Shown here: positions 1-8,092 of the stretch, one piece after another
How the letters are laid out: each line of letters begins with the position of its first letter
Numbering within the stretch: position 1 is the first letter of the stretch
NCBI RefSeq assembly: GCF_017539065.1
Contig: NZ_JAFYHP010000024.1
Span: forward strand, 1-64,000
From: Methanobrevibacter sp.
GTDB lineage: Archaea; Methanobacteriota; Methanobacteria; Methanobacteriales; Methanobacteriaceae
DNA length: 64,000 nucleotides
Direction: 5' to 3'
The notes under the pieces: model-generated
Seen by the model: only the letters and a program-made list of their open reading frames with translations
Databases searched by the model: none
Told to the model about the DNA's origin: nothing
Position numbers and translations under genes: made by a program

Positions 1-150
1 GTATTTGTTTTTTGGTTATGCATAATAAAAACTTTTACTCCACCTATTTATTAAATTTAACTATTTTTAAGCAAAATTAAAAATTACAAACTAATTTTCA
101 TTAAAAAATTTCAAATCAACAAAGTTTTTGAAAGAGTCAAATTGAAACAT

Positions 151-160
151 TTAATATATA
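151..160 (+). promoter_or_regulatory. TATA box for hemC
   Basis: An AT-only element TTAATATATA lies about 75 bases before the hemC start. It is the best archaeal TATA candidate here and would put transcription start near 180-185, giving a leader of about 50 bases. This is sequence inspection only; the region is AT-rich and other boxes are possible. Confidence 0.45.
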
Positions 161-190
161 TTAATACAATAGTTAATAATGTAACAAAAT

Positions 191-210
191 TTATAGGCCA
201 TAACCTATAA
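191..210. promoter_or_regulatory. Inverted repeat in the hemC leader
   Basis: TTATAGG and CCTATAA form a perfect 7-bp inverted repeat around a 6-base centre. It lies between the presumed TATA box and the ribosome binding site GGAGAT (225-230). The position near transcription start would suit a repressor operator, but no regulator is known to me for it. A chance palindrome in AT-rich DNA is possible. Confidence 0.35.
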
Positions 211-235
211 AAAAATTTTAAATTGGAGATAATTA

Positions 236-1105
236 ATGATTGTTGGAACCCGTGGGAGTCAATTAGCTTTAGCCCAAACAAAACAAGTTTGCGCTGATTT
301 GTCTAAAATAACTGGCGAATCTATTGATGTTGAGATTATCAAGACAAAAGGAGATAAAATTACTACATCACAATTATATAACATGGATTCAAAAGGTCTT
401 TTTACAAAAGAATTAGATATTGCTCTTTTAGAAGAGGAAGTTGACTTCACAGTACACAGTTTTAAAGATTTGCCTACTGAATTAGATGAAGATTTAGAAG
501 TTGTTGCTGTTCCAAAACGTGAATCTCCAAATGAAGTGTTAATCTCAAAAAAAGACTGGAATGATCTGGGGCCAGGTTCTCGCCTTGGAACAAGCAGTCT
601 TAGAAGAGAAGCATTCTGTAATCTTTACAATAAAGAATTTGAACTCAGACCTATCAGAGGAAATATTGAAACTAGGATTCAAAAAGCTTTAGAAAGCGAT
701 TTAGATGCAACTATCATGGCACAGGCGGGCCTTAAAAGATTGAATCTGACAAAATATATTAAAAATGTATTTCCACTAGATTATATCACTCCCCCTGCTG
801 GTCAAGGTGCATTAGCTATAATTACAAGGCGCGACTCAGATAAAAAAGAGTTAATTTCTAAATTAAACGATTACATCTCAATGCAAGAAGTATTTGCAGA
901 GAAAAAAGTGCTTGAAGAGCTGGGCGTTGGTTGTCAATGGCCAATAGGCGCTATAGCACGTGTGAAAAATGATGAATTTAATATTTATTCAATATTATTA
1001 ACTAAAGAAGGAGAAATCCTTAAAGAACACACAGAAAAAGGATCTATAAAAAATGCGGTTGAACTTGGCGGCCGCATTGGAAGAATTTTTGAGGATTATG
1101 TTTAA
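236..1105 (+). CDS. hemC: Hydroxymethylbilane synthase (porphobilinogen deaminase)
   Basis: This cytoplasmic enzyme joins four porphobilinogen units into hydroxymethylbilane, the tetrapyrrole precursor that methanogens use for cobamides and coenzyme F430. The 289-residue protein opens with the family signature MIVGTRGSQLALAQT and carries the substrate-binding stretch TVHSFKDLPTE. The cofactor-attachment loop LGVGCQWPIGA near residue 230 contains the conserved Cys that holds the dipyrromethane cofactor. The ATG is preceded by GGAGAT. The length is slightly below the usual 300-310 residues, with a short C-terminal domain. The next gene starts 14 bases later, so co-transcription is likely. Confidence 0.96.
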   Translation: MIVGTRGSQLALAQTKQVCADLSKITGESIDVEIIKTKGDKITTSQLYNMDSKGLFTKELDIALLEEEVDFTVHSFKDLPTELDEDLEVVAVPKRESPNEVLISKKDWNDLGPGSRLGTSSLRREAFCNLYNKEFELRPIRGNIETRIQKALESDLDATIMAQAGLKRLNLTKYIKNVFPLDYITPPAGQGALAIITRRDSDKKELISKLNDYISMQEVFAEKKVLEELGVGCQWPIGAIARVKNDEFNIYSILLTKEGEILKEHTEKGSIKNAVELGGRIGRIFEDYV

Positions 1106-1119
1106 ACGGAGGAATTAGA

Positions 1120-2076
1120 TTGAAGAGTGTTAACGTAGGAGTAGTCGGTGTGGGAGCGATGGGTGAAAACCATGTTCGTGTTTACCACAAAATGGAAGAA
1201 GCAAATTTAGTCGCTGTAAGTGATGTAAGTGAAAGAGCACTTAAAAAAATCGAAAAGAAATACGGTGCTAAAGGTTTTACAGAATACAGTGAACTATTAG
1301 AAAACCCCGAAATTGAGGCGGTGAGTGTATGTGTACCAACCACATTCCACCATGCTGTTGTAATGGAAGCTATTAAACATGGAAAACATGTTCTAGTTGA
1401 AAAACCTATTGCATTTACAGTACAGGAAGCTGAAGAAATGATTGCTGCTGCTAAAGAAGCAGGCGTTCTACTTGCAACCGGACATGTTGAAAGATTTAAT
1501 CCTGCTGTTCAAAAAGCTAAGGAACTTATTGATGATGGAGTAATTGGAGATGTAGTATCTGCTTTTGCAAAAAGAGTAGGACCACTCCCACCAAGAATTA
1601 AAGATGTCGGTGTATCAATTGACTTGGCTATTCACGATTTAGATATAATGAATTACTTATTTGAAGAAGAAGTTACTCAAGTTTACGGTTCAATGAACTG
1701 TAGTTTCGATGACAGTGAATTTGAAGACCATGCAGAAATAATGGTTAACTTTGACAACGAATCTACAGGAATTGTTGAGGTAAATTGGTTGACTCCATAC
1801 AAACGTAGAGAATTGGAACTTACCGGTACTGCAGGAATCATATCTGTAGATTATATTAAACAGAGCATTGAAGTGTATGGTAAATTTGCCCAAGATATTC
1901 AAATTAAACACGAAGAACCGCTTAAAAGTGAATTAAGATCATTCTTAAATGCAGTGATGAATGGAGAAGAACCAGAAATTACTGGTGAAGATGGGCTTAA
2001 AGCTCTTAAAATGGTTATTGCTGCAAACAGATCCTCTAAAGAACATAAACCAATTAGTTTTGAAGAACTTAAGTAA
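1120..2076 (+). CDS. Gfo/Idh/MocA family NAD(P)-dependent oxidoreductase
   Basis: The 318-residue protein has an N-terminal Rossmann fold (VGVVGVGAMGENHVRVY) that binds NAD(P). The family EKP motif follows (HVLVEKPIAFT, near residue 93), and then the C-terminal substrate domain with the GHVERFNPA and DLAIHDLDIMNYL segments. Members oxidise or reduce sugars, inositols or related polyols; the substrate cannot be read from sequence. The start is TTG at 1120, set by an AGGAGG-like site at 1107-1112. It sits 14 bases after hemC and 9 before the gfcR-like gene, suggesting one transcript. No direct link to tetrapyrrole synthesis is evident. Confidence 0.9.
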   Translation: MKSVNVGVVGVGAMGENHVRVYHKMEEANLVAVSDVSERALKKIEKKYGAKGFTEYSELLENPEIEAVSVCVPTTFHHAVVMEAIKHGKHVLVEKPIAFTVQEAEEMIAAAKEAGVLLATGHVERFNPAVQKAKELIDDGVIGDVVSAFAKRVGPLPPRIKDVGVSIDLAIHDLDIMNYLFEEEVTQVYGSMNCSFDDSEFEDHAEIMVNFDNESTGIVEVNWLTPYKRRELELTGTAGIISVDYIKQSIEVYGKFAQDIQIKHEEPLKSELRSFLNAVMNGEEPEITGEDGLKALKMVIAANRSSKEHKPISFEELK

Positions 2077-2085
2077 GGTGATAAT

Positions 2086-2697
2086 GTGAAAGAAAAATTA
2101 ATAGCAAAAGCTCAAGAACTCAGACAACATGGATTTACCACTGGGGAAATTGCTGACGAATTGAATGTTAGTATGGATACTGCTAGATGGTTAACTCTTC
2201 AAAAAACAACTGAAGAGAAAACAGAAGCTCCAGTTGATTTTGCTATAAACTGGAAAAGCATTGGTGGAAACTCAACCCGTTTAAGTTATGTTTCAGGCGC
2301 TTTAAGTGATATGGCATTATCACATGGGGAAGCTGATACTGTAGTTGGTGTTGCAGTTAGTGGAGTTCCATTTGCAACAGTAATGGCCGATTTGATTGAA
2401 GATATGAGCGGAGAAGATACTTCCTTAGCTATTTTCCACCCTCATAAACATAGAAAAGATGCTGACGAAAGCAACGACGAAGGTACCATCAGTACCAACT
2501 TCGGAAGCGTTGAAGGAAAAAGAGTCGTGATTGTTGATGATGTAATCACAAGCGGAAAAACCGCAAAAGAAGTTATCCACACTGTAAAAGACCTTGGCGG
2601 AGAACCTACTTGTGTTACAGTATTAATCGACAAAGCAGGCCTTTCCGAAATCGAAGGCGTGCCTGTTGAATCTTTAATTAAAGTTAGTAGATTATAA
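2086..2697 (+). CDS. gfcR: GfcR-like regulator: HTH plus orotate phosphoribosyltransferase-like domain
   Basis: The first 45 residues look like a helix-turn-helix ([21 protein letters not shown]). The rest is a type I phosphoribosyltransferase fold with the PRPP-binding signature [16 protein letters not shown] near residues 145-160. This architecture is the archaeal PyrE-like family that includes GfcR, a sugar-catabolism regulator of haloarchaea. A regulatory role is therefore more likely than orotate conversion, although enzymatic activity is not excluded. The start is GTG, because the ATG two bases earlier runs straight into a stop; AAGGTGAT gives the ribosome site. The gene ends in a 20-bp palindrome that probably terminates the hemC operon. 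Confidence 0.85.
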   Translation: MKEKLIAKAQELRQHGFTTGEIADELNVSMDTARWLTLQKTTEEKTEAPVDFAINWKSIGGNSTRLSYVSGALSDMALSHGEADTVVGVAVSGVPFATVMADLIEDMSGEDTSLAIFHPHKHRKDADESNDEGTISTNFGSVEGKRVVIVDDVITSGKTAKEVIHTVKDLGGEPTCVTVLIDKAGLSEIEGVPVESLIKVSRL

Positions 2698-2717
2698 TCT
2701 ACTACAATTTTTTCATT
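2685..2717 (+). terminator. Terminator of the hemC-gfcR unit
   Basis: TAGTAGATTA is followed directly by its exact complement, making a perfect 20-bp palindrome across the gfcR stop codon, and then CAATTTTTTC. A palindrome followed by a T-run fits transcription termination. Confidence 0.6.
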
Positions 2718-2790
2718 ATTTAAAACACCACCACACTAAAAAAAAATATTAATAACTTAATTGATACACTTTAAATACAGAGGTGAAAAA

Positions 2791-3162
2791 ATGTTCATTA
2801 CCATTCTGGCCTTTAAGAACTTGCATGGTGAAAAACCACTCAAATTAGACGCAATAGTCAAATTAGTCAAAGAACCTGACAACAAATATGATACAGAAGC
2901 GATAGCCTGCGAAGTAAGATATTTCGGAAAAATCGGTTATGTTGCAAACAGTACAAATACCGTGATAAAAGGCTGCATGAGTTCAGGCCGTGTTTTCGAT
3001 AAAATTGATGACGAATACTTTGCTAAAGTTAAATTCATAACCGACAATAATGCAATAGCCAAAATATTGTCTGCAGATGAATTCATTGAAGAAATTGAAA
3101 ATCCGGAAAGTGATGTTCACTATTTAAGTGAAAATCCATCAAAATTGGAAGCACCACATTAA
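2791..3162 (+). CDS. HIRAN-domain protein
   Basis: The 123-residue protein consists almost wholly of a HIRAN-like module. Its pattern is LKLDAIVKLVKEPDNKYDTEAIACEV, then GKIGYVANST, the basic/aromatic beta-barrel seen at the N-terminus of HLTF/Rad5 helicases, where it recognises DNA 3' ends. Stand-alone HIRAN proteins occur in many prokaryotes with unknown roles. The ATG at 2791 is chosen over an upstream in-frame TTG because AGAGGTGA lies just ahead of it. The ARPP-1 gene begins 29 bases after the stop on the same strand. The domain call is by pattern and should be checked by a profile search. Confidence 0.75.
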   Translation: MFITILAFKNLHGEKPLKLDAIVKLVKEPDNKYDTEAIACEVRYFGKIGYVANSTNTVIKGCMSSGRVFDKIDDEYFAKVKFITDNNAIAKILSADEFIEEIENPESDVHYLSENPSKLEAPH

Positions 3163-3191
3163 ACCACATTACGATTTAGAAGATGATATAA

Positions 3192-4121
3192 ATGATGACC
3201 CTTGGCAAGGATATTGAACTTTTAAAACCGCAAGTGCACGAAAACCTCGCAATAATCCCCCTAAAAACTGAAAAATCATATATTGACATAATGACCCTTA
3301 AGAAAGGTTTTGAATTGGGATTAGCTGAAGTTAAAGAATGTGACAATTCACAGGTAAACACATTAATCGTCAAAAATATGGCAGTTACACCATTAATCTT
3401 AATTGATGGTGAAGAAGTAGTTGGAGGAGACCAGAACCGTATAGTGAATGCAACTATCCTGATTGATGCAAAAAGTGAGATGAAGATACCTGTAAGCTGT
3501 ACTGAAAAGGGAAGATGGGGTTTTAAAAGCGAATTCAAGCAGTCAAATTATATTGCAAACTATAACACCAGAAGAGCGAAGGAATACGCTTCAAGAAAGC
3601 ATCATCATTTTCAAGACGTAATTTGGTCATCAATCAATGATTTGGAAATTGAAAATTCATTCGCATCACCTACAAGCGCAATGGAAGAAAGCTATGAAAA
3701 TCTAAAGATTGACCACAACAAGATTATAAGCGAATTTGATATTGTTCCGGGCCAAAATGGCGTTTTGATTATTGTAGACGGTGAAATCAAAGGTTTTGAA
3801 TTATTCCTAAACTCTGAAATCTACAAAGAGTTTCATGAAAAGATACTTAAAAGCTATTTGATCGACTCAAAAATAGAAAACAAGACATTTACAATAAATG
3901 TTGATGCTGCACAACTGGTGATTAACAATGCTCTTGCTTCAACATTTGAGGAAAAACAGAATCACGGTGTTGAAGAAGCATTTGAATTTGAAAATGATGA
4001 GGGTCTTGGAACACTTTATACCTACAAGGACCAAATTATTCACTTATCCTACTTTAAAAAGTTAGAAGATATTATTGAGGATGGAGTCATTGAAGATATC
4101 TCTTTAAAAACGGATATCTAG
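3192..4121 (+). CDS. ARPP-1 domain (DUF6569-type) protein
   Basis: The 309-residue soluble protein matches the ARPP-1 family. Its hallmarks here are the N-terminal VHENLAIIPL, LILIDGEEVVGGDQNRI near residues 70-90, and IPVSCTEKGRW near residue 105. The biochemical function of the family is unknown; it is named for association with ADP-ribosylglycohydrolase and rhodanese/phosphatase genes. Two adjacent ATGs (3192, 3195) are possible starts and no strong ribosome site is seen. The 3' end overlaps the convergent hsdM-like gene by 18 bases. Co-transcription with the HIRAN gene is plausible. Confidence 0.75.
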   Translation: MMTLGKDIELLKPQVHENLAIIPLKTEKSYIDIMTLKKGFELGLAEVKECDNSQVNTLIVKNMAVTPLILIDGEEVVGGDQNRIVNATILIDAKSEMKIPVSCTEKGRWGFKSEFKQSNYIANYNTRRAKEYASRKHHHFQDVIWSSINDLEIENSFASPTSAMEESYENLKIDHNKIISEFDIVPGQNGVLIIVDGEIKGFELFLNSEIYKEFHEKILKSYLIDSKIENKTFTINVDAAQLVINNALASTFEEKQNHGVEEAFEFENDEGLGTLYTYKDQIIHLSYFKKLEDIIEDGVIEDISLKTDI

Positions 4122-5777
4122 TTCATCCATCATCTTTTCTATTTTTAAATTTAAATCCCTGATGTTGGAATCAATGTCCTGTTTTTCCATAACCAATTCA
4201 TCAAGGGAAATGAATTCCCCTTCAAATGTGTCCACATAACGGGAAACTGAAAGATTAAAATTGTTATTTTTTATTTCATCAATGGAAATTAAATTGGAGA
4301 ATTTAGGCAATGACAATCTCCTTACAAAAGCATTCTCCATCTTTTCAATGGTTGTATCATCTAAAATGAGATTTTTTCTAAATAATCCCGGATAAACAAT
4401 ATCGCTTCTTTTTGTTTCATAGTCTGAAGACATGTCAATGAACAGAATATCCTTATTTACCCTGTTTTTCCTGAATACGATTACGACTTCCGGCCTTGAA
4501 CGGTTGATCTCATTCGGAATCCTAATAATCGTATCAATGTAATTTTTCTTCAATGTCAAGTATTTCCTAAGAATTTCAAGTGAATTCTTGAATAGGAAAT
4601 TTTCAGAAATGCTTATAGCCATTATTCCATCATCTTTTAGGGAATCAATCAGATTGAGCAAAAATAAAAATTCACTATCCCTAAGAATTTCATATTGTCC
4701 TTCAAAATCTATATTTAACTCATTTTCAACATCGATTTTATTGACAAGATTTTCCAAAGCACTGTTTAATTCACTGTCTAATTTGAATGAATCCCCATCA
4801 ATGCCGAAGTTATTCAGCAAAAGATTTTCCAATTCGCTGCGTTTGCTTCTTTTTGACATTTCCCTGCTTTGGTTGATATTTGAAGAATAGTAATTCTTAA
4901 TGGCTATCGGAATTCTGGATAGAATAACATCAAAAGATGCTCCATTAATGTCGACTGAATCAAGAGCATCCTCCTGTTTTAAAAATACGTTTTTAAATGA
5001 AAAGTTATTTATGAAAAATCTGACAATCGTATAAAGATAATTCAGCCTACTTATATCCTTGCCGTAGCAATAGCTTAAACCGTATTCTATTTCTTTACGC
5101 AATTTCATGATGGAGCTTCCATCTTTCATAAATGGATCGTAAGCACTTTCAATAGTTTGTTTTTCACTTAAAACCAGTTTAGACAATATTTGTGTGATGA
5201 ATTCCGGATTGGAACTGACATGGGCCAATCTGGATGCAGAAATTATATCAAATACATCACTAAACTCCAAATCCAATTCAAAAACGTCCAATTGGGAAAT
5301 TAAATATATGATTTCGCAAACATTTTTGGTAACTTCCTCATCATATTCATAAGTATCGATTTCATTGTCGATGGTTTTGAACAAATCATCAAAATATTTT
5401 AGATTATGATATTCTGAGCTGAATATTGAGTATTCTGGAAATATTTTTAAGAAATCCGGCAGAAATCCTGGTTTTAGGTAATTATTGTTAACAACCTCAT
5501 CAATGAAAGCTTCAGATCTTTTAATATAAAATCCGTATAATTTCAATGCATCGAAGGACACCCTTTCCTGATAAGCAGGATTCCTATAGGATTCATCGAT
5601 GGTTAACTCCTTATCCTTTAATTCAAGCAAGAGGAAGTCTTTTATGTTATCTGAGCAATATTTATATAAAAAAGTGTAAAGAACTATGTAGTCCATTTCA
5701 TCAGGAAGCTTGACCCCTCTGGATTTGGACATCAGTTGTTTTAAAATGGTGTAATTTGTTGATTTTTTATCTTTCAT
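4104..5777 (-). CDS. HsdM-like N6-adenine methylase homologue with degenerate catalytic motif
   Basis: The 557-residue protein follows the type I modification subunit plan. A helical N-terminal third is followed by a Rossmann-like region with a motif I remnant (YDPFMKDGSSI, residues 213-223, where active enzymes have DPxCGSGG). A late strand DGIMAISISENFLF and a coiled C-terminus complete it. The catalytic NPPF/Y motif should lie near residue 287; the sequence there is VILSRIPIAIKNYY, with no NPP. Adenine methylation is therefore unlikely. The gene follows the HsdS-like gene with an ATGA overlap, the reverse of the usual M-then-S order. No hsdR is in the window. It may be a DNA- or partner-binding pseudo-methylase. 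Confidence 0.72.
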   Translation of the reverse strand: MKDKKSTNYTILKQLMSKSRGVKLPDEMDYIVLYTFLYKYCSDNIKDFLLLELKDKELTIDESYRNPAYQERVSFDALKLYGFYIKRSEAFIDEVVNNNYLKPGFLPDFLKIFPEYSIFSSEYHNLKYFDDLFKTIDNEIDTYEYDEEVTKNVCEIIYLISQLDVFELDLEFSDVFDIISASRLAHVSSNPEFITQILSKLVLSEKQTIESAYDPFMKDGSSIMKLRKEIEYGLSYCYGKDISRLNYLYTIVRFFINNFSFKNVFLKQEDALDSVDINGASFDVILSRIPIAIKNYYSSNINQSREMSKRSKRSELENLLLNNFGIDGDSFKLDSELNSALENLVNKIDVENELNIDFEGQYEILRDSEFLFLLNLIDSLKDDGIMAISISENFLFKNSLEILRKYLTLKKNYIDTIIRIPNEINRSRPEVVIVFRKNRVNKDILFIDMSSDYETKRSDIVYPGLFRKNLILDDTTIEKMENAFVRRLSLPKFSNLISIDEIKNNNFNLSVSRYVDTFEGEFISLDELVMEKQDIDSNIRDLNLKIEKMMDELDIRF

Positions 5778-6337
5778 GGATTATCTCCCCACAAATCATT
5801 TAGAATTGCTTCTTTGAGGTGTCTGTCATATTCGACCTGGCGTTGGTCTTCGAATATTTTATCATTGATCGTGTTTAAAAGTTCCCCATATTTTATCTGT
5901 GTTTCCAAATCCGGAAGGATGAGTTGAAGCTGTTTTATTTCCTTAAGAGATGTATGAGGCAGCTTTCCACTACCTCCGAGTTCATGCAGTTGCTTTTTAA
6001 TATGAGCATTTGTTAGCAGATGTGCAATGAATTCCGGATCAAATCCCTTTTTGAGTCTTATTATTGCAATCCTGTCACTTATTATCAAGTCTTCATCTTT
6101 AACGCAAACAACATCATAAGGATATGTCATTTTCATTAACACATCATTTTTTCGTGTATAATACCTGTCTTTAAAGGTGCCATTCAGTTTCACTTCTTCA
6201 AAATCGGATAATATTCCATCTTTTTTAATGGATCTTTGCACAATTACCTTGAATTTTTCCCCATCCTCATCTAAGTAACGCCTATATGAGAGTCCGGAAA
6301 TGATTTCTGCTATATCATTTAATATTATTTTTTGCAT
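5774..6337 (-). CDS. HsdS-like single target-recognition protein (half S subunit)
   Basis: Type I specificity subunits normally have two target-recognition domains and about 400 residues. This 187-residue protein has one, ending in the family pattern GGSGKLPHTSLKEIKQLQLILPDLETQ followed by a helical spacer (residues 125-180). The N-terminus ILNDIAEIISGLSYRR is also typical of a recognition domain. Half S subunits can dimerise. Its stop overlaps the hsdM-like start by 4 bases (ATGA), so the two proteins are made from one message and probably interact. A weak GGGAT precedes the ATG. Confidence 0.82.
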   Translation of the reverse strand: MQKIILNDIAEIISGLSYRRYLDEDGEKFKVIVQRSIKKDGILSDFEEVKLNGTFKDRYYTRKNDVLMKMTYPYDVVCVKDEDLIISDRIAIIRLKKGFDPEFIAHLLTNAHIKKQLHELGGSGKLPHTSLKEIKQLQLILPDLETQIKYGELLNTINDKIFEDQRQVEYDRHLKEAILNDLWGDNP

Positions 6338-6382
6338 TTTTATCCCTTTGAAGAAAGTTTTTGTGATGGTGGTTGAATGAGC

Positions 6383-6411
6383 ATTAGTTTTGGTGGTGAG
6401 CCAAAACTAAT
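6383..6411 (-). terminator. Hairpin after the 114-residue gene
   Basis: ATTAGTTTTGG pairs perfectly with CCAAAACTAAT over 11 bp around a 7-base loop, beginning at the base after the stop codon of the 6412-6756 gene. A terminator or an mRNA-stabilising stem between that gene and the hsdS-like gene is the simplest reading. No long T-run follows. Confidence 0.5.
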
Positions 6412-6756
6412 CTATTGGTAGAGGCCTCCTACATCATCGAGCAGTGGTGTTTCATCAGGGATTTCTGATGGGTCGATTTTTTCTGCGGAAACTCCGCCAA
6501 TTACTCCTACGCTTTGAATATTATCTTTCAAAACCGCAGTTGAGGTGATTCCAGGACCTTGCGGTGATAATACGAATAAATCAAGGAATACTTCATCTTC
6601 ACCAACAATGAATGCCGGTTCGATTGCCTCTGACGCTTTTGTTTGAACTTTGATTAAGATATGTTTGGCTTCGTTTTCGCCTTCAATACCAATCTCTTTC
6701 CTTATTGTTTCATCTAAATGTTTTACTTTTTCGCTCCAATTAATTTTTGAGTTCAT
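6412..6756 (-). CDS. Conserved-looking hypothetical protein, 114 aa
   Basis: I do not recognise this family. It is a soluble acidic protein with alternating beta-rich and acidic segments. Notable parts are AKHILIKVQTKASEAIEPAFIVGEDEVFLDLFVLSP in the middle (residues about 30-66) and a Pro/Asp/Glu-rich tail. There is no signal peptide, membrane segment or cysteine cluster. GAGGTAATGAT precedes the ATG, and a TATA box about 120 bases upstream together with an inverted repeat at 6830-6850 supports expression as a separately regulated gene. Confidence 0.7.
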   Translation of the reverse strand: MNSKINWSEKVKHLDETIRKEIGIEGENEAKHILIKVQTKASEAIEPAFIVGEDEVFLDLFVLSPQGPGITSTAVLKDNIQSVGVIGGVSAEKIDPSEIPDETPLLDDVGGLYQ

Positions 6757-6829
6757 ATCATTACCTCGCTTATTTTTTTATTTTTCACCTTAAAATACAA
6801 TGGTGTGGCTTTAGTGTCAATGCATTTTT

Positions 6830-6850
6830 TAGAAAGTTATGCCCTTTCTA
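6830..6850 (-). promoter_or_regulatory. Candidate operator over the transcription start of the 114-aa gene
   Basis: TAGAAAG-N7-CTTTCTA is a perfect 7-bp inverted repeat. A minus-strand TATA box (TTTATATA, 6872-6879) would place transcription start near 6848, inside this repeat. That is where many archaeal repressors bind. The regulator is unknown. Confidence 0.4.
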
Positions 6851-6871
6851 ATAATACATTGAATTTCATAG

Positions 6872-6879
6872 TATATAAA
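6872..6879 (-). promoter_or_regulatory. TATA box of the 114-aa gene
   Basis: On the minus strand the sequence reads TTTATATA, matching the archaeal consensus, about 25 bases before the inverted repeat presumed to cover the start site. Confidence 0.5.
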
Positions 6880-7090
6880 CTTAACTATTTTAATTATATT
6901 TTTCAAAAAATTACAGTTTTCAACTGCAAAATAATATATATTTCAGGTTATATATAAAGGTTTTTGTATTTTTTAAAAAAATGCAAAAAAGTGAGTCCGT
7001 GCTTATGCACAAATATTAAAAAAAGGTTAAAGTTTAAGATTAAAAAAAGTATAGAAATTGTTGAATAAAAAATAGAATGAGAGGCAGAGA

Positions 7091-7654
7091 TTACGCCTCA
7101 TCTTTTTTCTTTTTATCTTTCTTGTCGACGATTACCATCTTTTGTTCTTCTTCGTCAACTTCCATTACAATTGGATCGGATTCTAATGCACCAGGGTCCT
7201 TTTCAATACATTCATTGATTTTAGATTGAATTGTTCCAATATCCTCTGTATCGATTAAGTCAATTATCTCTAATTGTTGTTGGAATCTTTCAATACCGTC
7301 GAGAGGAACATTTTCAACAAAAGGAATTGCCCCAGTAGCGCCGATGATTTTCTTTTTATCTGCGTCAGCACCGTGTTCATATAATGCCTGAATACTTTGA
7401 CCGGTGATGTGACCTTGCACTTCAGCACCAGCCAAAATCAAGAACCTAATATTTGGATTAGATATAATATTCGCTACAACTTTTTCAATACCTAAGTTTT
7501 CTGTTTTACATGGTCCTGCAATAGCTGCTCCAGATAATTCTGCTTCAATGTGAGAAGCAAGAGTAGTTACTGCAACTGGACTTTCTGGATCTCCTACAAT
7601 ATAGTCACCACTAATTACCGGCCAACCATCTGCAGGTGCTTTTTTATCAGCCAT
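7091..7654 (-). CDS. mtrA: Soluble stand-alone MtrA homologue (methyl-H4MPT:CoM methyltransferase subunit A)
   Basis: MtrA carries the corrinoid in the Na+-pumping methyltransferase of methanogenesis. This 187-residue protein keeps the corrinoid-binding domain ([21 protein letters not shown] at the start) and the cobalt-ligand region [13 protein letters not shown] with His82. It ends in a charged Asp/Lys-rich tail where the canonical ~240-residue subunit has a C-terminal transmembrane anchor. No other mtr gene is nearby. It is therefore a soluble MtrA paralogue, perhaps moving methyl groups in the cytoplasm or serving as a corrinoid carrier. AGGAGGAATC precedes the ATG. Confidence 0.88.
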   Translation of the reverse strand: MADKKAPADGWPVISGDYIVGDPESPVAVTTLASHIEAELSGAAIAGPCKTENLGIEKVVANIISNPNIRFLILAGAEVQGHITGQSIQALYEHGADADKKKIIGATGAIPFVENVPLDGIERFQQQLEIIDLIDTEDIGTIQSKINECIEKDPGALESDPIVMEVDEEEQKMVIVDKKDKKKKDEA

Positions 7655-7699
7655 GATTGATTCCTCCTATTGCATACTTGAATTTATTTATAAGAATAT

Positions 7700-8008
7700 T
7701 TAAATATTTTGAAAACTTTGGTAGTATAGTTCAGAAGGTTTCCCAATATATTCAAAGTCATCCTTGTTTTGCAAGTATTTTACACCGATAACTTTTTCAT
7801 CAGGGAATTTTGTAACAACACTCATTCCCTCATTAACATCAATTATGATTAGTTTAGTGTTTTCCTCACCAGCAGCTTCTATTTTTATGATATCATCATT
7901 TTGAAGAAGTTCCGCATCTTCAAATTCATTACTAATATCCGTTGAATACCAGTGCTGTGGCAATTTAACTCTTATATCCAAATCATCTAACAAATCTTTA
8001 ACATGCAT
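7700..8008 (-). CDS. Hypothetical protein, 102 aa
   Basis: This family is not one I recognise. The protein is small, acidic and soluble. It starts HVKDLLDDLDIRVKLPQHW and contains predicted strands KLIIIDVNEGMSVVTKF and DEKVIGVKYLQ. It lies 45 bases upstream of the mtrA-like gene on the same strand. A purine-rich AGAGAGGG stretch sits ahead of the ATG. Shared transcription with the mtrA-like gene is possible but an internal promoter cannot be excluded. No catalytic motif is visible. Confidence 0.6.
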   Translation of the reverse strand: MHVKDLLDDLDIRVKLPQHWYSTDISNEFEDAELLQNDDIIKIEAAGEENTKLIIIDVNEGMSVVTKFPDEKVIGVKYLQNKDDFEYIGKPSELYYQSFQNI

Positions 8009-8092
8009 TTTAATACCCTCTCTGATTTCTATATAGAAATTATATTTAAATAATTTATAAATATTTTGTAACTTTTCAAGGGTGTTAAGTAG

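Larger units (their letters stand above)
6757..7090. other. Intergenic region, 334 bp: promoter of the 114-aa gene
   Basis: This AT-rich spacer separates the 114-residue gene from the mtrA-like stop codon. It holds the minus-strand TATA box and the inverted repeat annotated separately. The rest (about 6890-7080) is homopolymer-rich DNA in which I see no gene or structured RNA. Confidence 0.6.

Noticed and set aside
4104-6337. Complete type I restriction-modification system
   Set aside because: No hsdR is present, the specificity protein has one recognition domain and the methylase lacks NPP, so a working system cannot be supported.
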